A program made the translations under genes and the position numbers. Source: Saposhnikovia divaricata (lineage: Eukaryota; Streptophyta; Magnoliopsida; Apiales; Apiaceae). Taken from it: a stretch of 64,000 nucleotides of DNA. The first letter of the stretch is position 1. Every line of letters starts with the position of its first letter. Below are positions 59,801 to 64,000 of this stretch, piece after piece. The stretch is from positions 54,605,881 through 54,669,880 of the forward strand of contig CM071597.1 of NCBI GenBank assembly GCA_036435485.1, written 5' to 3'. The notes below the pieces were generated by a model. The model did no database searches. It was not told the origin of the DNA and saw only the letters and a program-made list of their open reading frames with translations.

Positions 59801-60127
59801 TACCAAACCACCCGTAAGCAGACTTCAGGCCGGTATAGATACCCTGTGTTTCCCATCCAGGTGTGCCGTACTTTTAGTTATTAAGTTATGTAATAACTAG
59901 TTGAAGAATTTAAATCCGAATTCACGTTGTAATATCATCTAGACATTTGGTTATCAGGAATCCTCTTCTCGAAGATGTACTAATAGCGTAAGATATTGTA
60001 ATAACTTTTGTTTAAGTAGTATTGTTTTGATGCCATGAACTGTTGACGGTCCTACCTTGTGGGGTCGTGTTAGTCTTTATTTATTATTCTATTATTTTAA
60101 GTGGCACCGGGTTTCCGGGGCGTCACA
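56863..60127 (+). repeat. 3' LTR of the Tekay-like element
   Basis: 3265 bp, collinear with the 5' LTR; small differences include CATTCGT for CATTCAT at the start, a shorter GGC run near 57980 and shorter T/A runs. Ends GGCGTCACA and is followed by the TCATA duplication. Confidence 0.95.
59789..59860 (+). other. Copy of the histone-tail-like exon in the 3' LTR
   Basis: Identical reading frame MARTYQTTRKQTSG... with the same TATA box (59711) and donor (CAG|GTGTG). Here the donor faces flanking SIRE-A DNA, so any read-out transcript would join the tail to whatever acceptor lies downstream. Confidence 0.6.
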
Positions 60128-62514
60128 TCATATCTGCTCTGCATGAGCTTAGAGAATTTCTCACACAGCTTCTCATCTGTAGAGCCAAATATGATATCAT
60201 CCACATAGATTTGAACTAAAATAATATCATCACCATGTTTCTTGTAAAACAGTGTCTTGTCCAGTGTGCCTCTAGTGAATTGATTCTCCAGTAGAAATTG
60301 TGACAATGTGTCATACCATGCCCTAGAAGCTTGCTTAAGTCCATACAATGCTTTAAGCAATCTGTAGACAAAGTGAGGGAATTGTGGATCCTCAAAGCCA
60401 GGTGGCTGTTGCACATATACTTCTTCTTCCAACTCCCCATTAAGAAATGCACTCTTGACATCCATTTGATAAACCTTGAAATTAGAATGTGCAGCAAATG
60501 CCAAGAAAATTCTGATGGCCTCTAGTCTAACAACAGGGGCAAAAGTCTCATCATAGTCAATGCCTTCCTATTGAGAGTATCCTTTTGAAACCAACCTTGC
60601 TTTGTTTCTTATGACTACACCATTTTCATCCATCTTATTCCTTAGAACCCATTTTGTTCCAACAATGGTTCTTTCCTTTGGTGCAGGCACAAGTTCTCAT
60701 ACTTTGCTTCTTTCAAATTGGTTTAGCTCCTCTTGCATAGCAATTATCCAATCAGGATCCAACAATGCATCATCAAGTTTCTTAGGCTCAACTTGGGATA
60801 GAAAGCAACCATAGAGACATTCATTTAGAGTTGCTCTCCTTGTCCTCACTCCTGTATTTGGATCTCCAATAATCTGATCTGCAGTATGTGCTCTATCCCA
60901 TTTCCTTGTATGTTCAGATTGATTTCTCAGCCTTGATGTTGCTTCATCATCCAGATCAAGATCATTTACATTTCCTCCCCCCATTGAAGTTGCCACTAAT
61001 CACAGGTGTGACTTGGATGCTTGTTTCTTCATTGTTGGTTGACACAGGTTCTTCATTCACTTGAGTTTGTTGGATTGTGGGCTCAAATTCAGTTTCAATC
61101 TCCTCATCAAAATCATCTAGATTGTCAAACTTCAAAGGATCTTTATCTTCATCATTGGCTTTTTCTAATCCAGGTAGTTTGCTGTCATCAAATGTCACAT
61201 CTGTGCTTTCCATAACTTTCTTTTAAGTGATGACATAAACTTTGTATGCAATTCTTTCCATAGAGTAGCCAAGAAAAATTCCTTCAAATGCTTTTGCATC
61301 AAACTTTCCAACATATTCTGAATTGTCTTTTAACACAAAGCATTTGCTTTCAAAAGTATGAACATACTTTAGAGTGGGCTTCTTTCCAGTCATCAAGTTG
61401 TAAGGTGTCTTTCCAGTGGTTTTGTTGATGAGGGTTCTGTTTTGGATATAGCATGAAGTGCTCACAGCCTCAGCCCAAAAACATGTAGGCATTTTTTCAT
61501 CAAGTAACATTGTTCTAGCAGCCTTAATCAGAGTTCTATTCTTTCTTTCAACAACTCCATTTTGTTGTGGAGTCCTTGGAGCTGAGAATTGTTGAGAAAT
61601 ACCATTCTCTTTGCGGAATGCTTCAAGCATGGCATTTCTGAACTCTGTTCCATTATCACTTCTTAATGCAATCACACTTGCATTGTTGGCCTTTGCTTCC
61701 TTGTCAATTTTCTTTATATGCTCAATGATTACTTGTGGAGCCTCATCCTTTGATGCTAGAAATTCTACCCATGTATACCTTGTGAAATCATCAACCATCA
61801 CCAGAGCATACTTTTTCCTTCCTAGTGACATAATATTGACAGGCCCAAACAAGTCCATATGAATTAGTTGTAGGGGCTTGGTTATTGATGTCACTGTCTT
61901 TGACTTGTGGCTTGATCTTTTCATTTTTCCCTTTTGACAAGCCTCACACACTCCTTCTTGACAGAATTCAAGTGTGGGCATGCCTCTCACTAACTCCCTT
62001 TTGACTAGAAATTAATGCCTTTGAAGTTCAAGTGTGATAGCTTCTTATGCCACATCCAACTATCTTCATTTGATGCTTTTGAGTAAAAGCAACAAATTTT
62101 GTCCTTGTTTGCAGAGTTCATATTGGCTACAAATAGGCTTCCTTTCCTTACTCCAGATAGAGGAAAGTCACCAGTCTTCTTGTGGGTGATCAAACATTCA
62201 TCTTTGTCAAAATTCACTTTGAAGCCCCTGTCAGTAAATTGACCAACACTCAGTAGATATTGCTTGAGTCCCTTAACCAGTGCTACATTTTCAATGATGA
62301 CATTTCCAATTTCCAACTTGCCATATCCCAGTGTGTTGCCAATGCTGTCATCTCCAAAAGCAACCATTGGGCTAGCCTTCTCCTCATACTGTGATAGCAG
62401 GGCCATATCACCAGTCATATGGTTTGAGCATCCACTGTCCAAAATCCACATGACCTTCCTTTCACTTTCTTTGCCCTGCAAACATAACGATATTACTTCT
62501 CCTTTGGTACCCAA
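60128..62514 (-). pseudogene. SIRE-A pol: protease, integrase and first part of RT
   Basis: Minus strand. Protease site WILDSGCSNHMTG and GAG-pre-integrase (WMWHKKLSHLN) at 62514-62005. After a frameshift near 62005, CEACQKGK and the integrase core with MDLFGPVNI, LRSDNGTEF and NGVVERKNRT (61990-61223). TAA near 61220, then a linker (VMESTDVTFDD) with a frameshift at a C run near 60977. RT begins about 60770; stops TGA near 60696 and TAG near 60570 interrupt it. QMDVKSAFLNGELEEEVYV and LYGLKQASRAW follow, and YVDD is intact at about 60197-60208. It breaks off at 60128 where the Gypsy element is inserted and resumes at 47842. Most new stops fit C-to-T or G-to-A change. Confidence 0.9.
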
Positions 62515-64000
62515 ACAAGTTTGGGTCCATGTGGCTTAGCAACAGTTTTATCATAAACAGCATGCTTATCAATTTTCTTGATGTTATTCTTCTTGTCACT
62601 GTTAGAAGTCTTAGAATCACGGTTCTTAGAATTAGGTGACAGAGGTACCTTCCTAACTTTAGGAGGACTTGAAGACTTTGTTCTTGTGTAGTGTGTGTGA
62701 ACATTGTGACTGATGCAACCTTCCATGAATTGTCTTCTCAAATTAAAGCAACTAGTCATTACATTCATGTTACATGGCATACAATCAAATTTATCACAGA
62801 AAGGAGAGTCTCTATGTCTTAAAGGCACAGAGCCATCATAGAATGGTTTAGCAACACTACCAGATGGTTTCTTGCATGCATGAGTTAAATGATTAGTGCT
62901 AAAACAATTTTGACAAACTTTCCTAGGGGCATTTGGCACATAAGCATAATTGTTGTCCTTGTTAATCCCTAATTTGCCATTCCTGTTTTGTTTCTTTTTA
63001 GCCACTTTCTTCTCAAACTCATTATTCCCAGCTGAAACAAACTTCACAAATTTCTCAAGTCTAGGTCTACCTCCTACTGGCTCCTTGGCTTTGGTTTTGA
63101 CATTCTCACTCTTAGAGGATGCTTGTTGTTCATTTGATTGTGCCTTATCTTCATCATCCAACATTTACTTAATGAGTAAGGCATCCTCATCAATCTCAAG
63201 TGTTGGTGTTTTAAATATTGGGGTCTCAGCCTTTTTCAAAACCTGAGGCACTTCCTCTTGAACAACAATGTCATCTTCAATGACTGCATAGCCTTTCCTC
63301 TGTTTGAGAGTGTCATAATCAAGTCCAATAGCAGCCTTAGGTCTAGCTAGATTTTTCTCATGGTAGGACTGCAATAGACTAGAGAAATTCTTAAATGTTT
63401 TCAATTTAAATTCATTTTCAGCTAGTTCATCCCTAAGAGCTTTCTCAACTTGACTAGCACATAGAACCTTATTCTTTAGATATTCGATTTCTTGTTTAAG
63501 GTTTTCTACTTGCATAGCAGTTAGTTATAGTTCCTCATTTCTTTTGTTCAACAGTTCATTCTTAGTAGACAGTTTAGCAATTTCTTCATTAGCAGTAGTC
63601 ATACTAGTATGAATATTAAACATCTCAACAGATAGTTGTTCAACCATAGATTTGTATTCAGAAACAGACATGTCTATAGTAGTGAGGGATGGTACCTGAG
63701 AGTCTGATTCAGATGGTTCTTCCTTGGAGTTGGCCATCAAGGCATAGTTGCAGAATTCTTGTTCTTCTCCATCACTATCAGAATCATCCCAACACTTCCC
63801 TTCAGCTATGTAGGCCTTACCTGGTGTATGCTTCTTTAGCAGAGCCTCATACTTAGCTTCAAGCTCAAGAAACTCCTTATCCTTCTTTTTAGGCTTCTTG
63901 CATTCACCGCAAAATGCCCTAGGTCATTGCATCTATAGCATCTCACAGATGACCTATCCACATAGCTGGTTTTGAATTTGTTTTTGTTTTCTTTCACAGG
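62493..64000 (-). pseudogene. SIRE-A gag, partial
   Basis: Minus strand, running in from the right edge. A CCHC knuckle at about 63945-63905 (CYRCNDLGHF) has its last Cys out of frame through a one-base deletion. Next, coiled-coil-like Gag with EYKSMVEQLSVEMFNIHTSM (63740-63525), an in-frame TAA at 63525, KQEIEYLKNKVLCASQVEK (63515-63165), a second in-frame stop at 63165, then a basic part with the second knuckle CQNCFSTNHLTHAC (about 62920-62870) and KLVWVPKEK before the stop at 62493. The pol frame overlaps it in the -1 frame. The N-terminal retrotran_gag domain and the 5' LTR are outside the window. Confidence 0.85.

Larger units (their letters stand above)
47843..60127 (+). mobile_element. 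Tekay/Del-like Ty3/Gypsy chromovirus, complete, inside SIRE-A RT
   Basis: LTRs of 3289 bp (47843-51131) and 3265 bp (56863-60127) are nearly identical, both TGTAACATTC...GGCGTCACA, with an exact target duplication TCATA. PBS at 51135, PPT at 56851. It has gag-pol in one frame with two zinc knuckles, protease, RT, RNase H, integrase, GPY/F module and a frame-shifted chromodomain-like tail, as in Tekay/Del elements. An additional spliced ORF is predicted before gag. Gag-pol has two in-frame stops and one frameshift, so it is not autonomous, although the LTRs suggest a recent insertion. Confidence 0.93.
22379..64000 (-). mobile_element. SIRE/Maximus-type Copia element 'SIRE-A', carrying two nested insertions
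   Basis: Read on the minus strand: gag (from the right edge to 62493), protease-integrase-RT (62514-60128), RT end and RNase H (47842-46964), a long post-pol ORF (46121-42539 and 25016-23819), polypurine tract and 3' LTR (23659-22379). The protein order and the extra ORF after pol are those of SIRE-like Copia elements. It was opened twice: by SIRE-B (25017-42533) and by a Tekay-like Gypsy element (47843-60127). The 5' LTR is beyond the window. Many stops and frameshifts make it non-autonomous. Confidence 0.9.

Overview
The window is nuclear DNA of a flowering plant, and most of it is a pile of nested transposable elements. The evidence is spliced genes with GT-AG introns, plant CACTA, Helitron, Ty1/Copia and Ty3/Gypsy elements, primer sites matching plant initiator-methionine tRNA, and very AT-rich spacers. 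The large post-pol ORFs of the SIRE-type Copia elements point to a eudicot. Apiaceae or a relative is possible, but the sequence alone does not prove it. I see no prokaryotic, organellar, tRNA, rRNA or CRISPR feature.

Layout. 1-978 is the end of a long LTR, whose full 5.1 kb sister sits at 33781-38882. 979-8031 is a decayed CACTA (En/Spm) transposon with a broken TNP2-type transposase; its right CACTA terminus is at 8031. 8120-8251 is an exon-like fragment I cannot name. 8631-11244 is a tandem duplication of the LTR end plus gag-protease of a Tork/Tnt1-like Copia element. 13308-19861 is the only intact host gene, a seven-exon folate-biopterin (BT1/FBT) transporter of 495 residues; its third intron carries a long foldback of a duplicated gene fragment. 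Two Helitrons follow (20737-21464 and 21467-22378, the second cut).

From 22379 to the right edge everything belongs to one minus-strand SIRE-type Copia element ('SIRE-A'), opened by two later insertions. Its post-pol ORF is split at 25016/42539 by a plus-strand SIRE-type element ('SIRE-B', 25017-42533, target duplication TAGCT), which is itself split by the 5.1 kb solo LTR (33781-38882, target duplication GTACT). Its reverse transcriptase is split at 47842/60128 by a plus-strand Tekay/Del-like Ty3/Gypsy chromovirus (47843-60127, target duplication TCATA). Each junction keeps an exact 5 bp duplication, so the order of events can be read.

The most interesting signal is in the Tekay-like element. 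Just downstream of the LTR TATA box, the first ORF of the predicted genomic RNA encodes MARTYQTTRKQTSG..., very close to the N-terminal tail of histone H3 and keeping the K9 position. That 24-codon exon has a good splice donor in phase with an acceptor at 51338, leading into an otherwise unexplained ORF with two tandem SUMO-interaction-like motifs. The spliced product (about 197 residues) would be a histone-tail mimic encoded by a retrotransposon whose integrase family uses a chromodomain. A second signal is that each SIRE family carries its own dispersed short motif (AAACWCTG in SIRE-B, TTCTCGAA in SIRE-A), concentrated around the post-pol ORF and in opposite orientation in the LTR.

All retroelement pol genes here carry stops or frameshifts, so none looks autonomous, although LTR pairs are still nearly identical.
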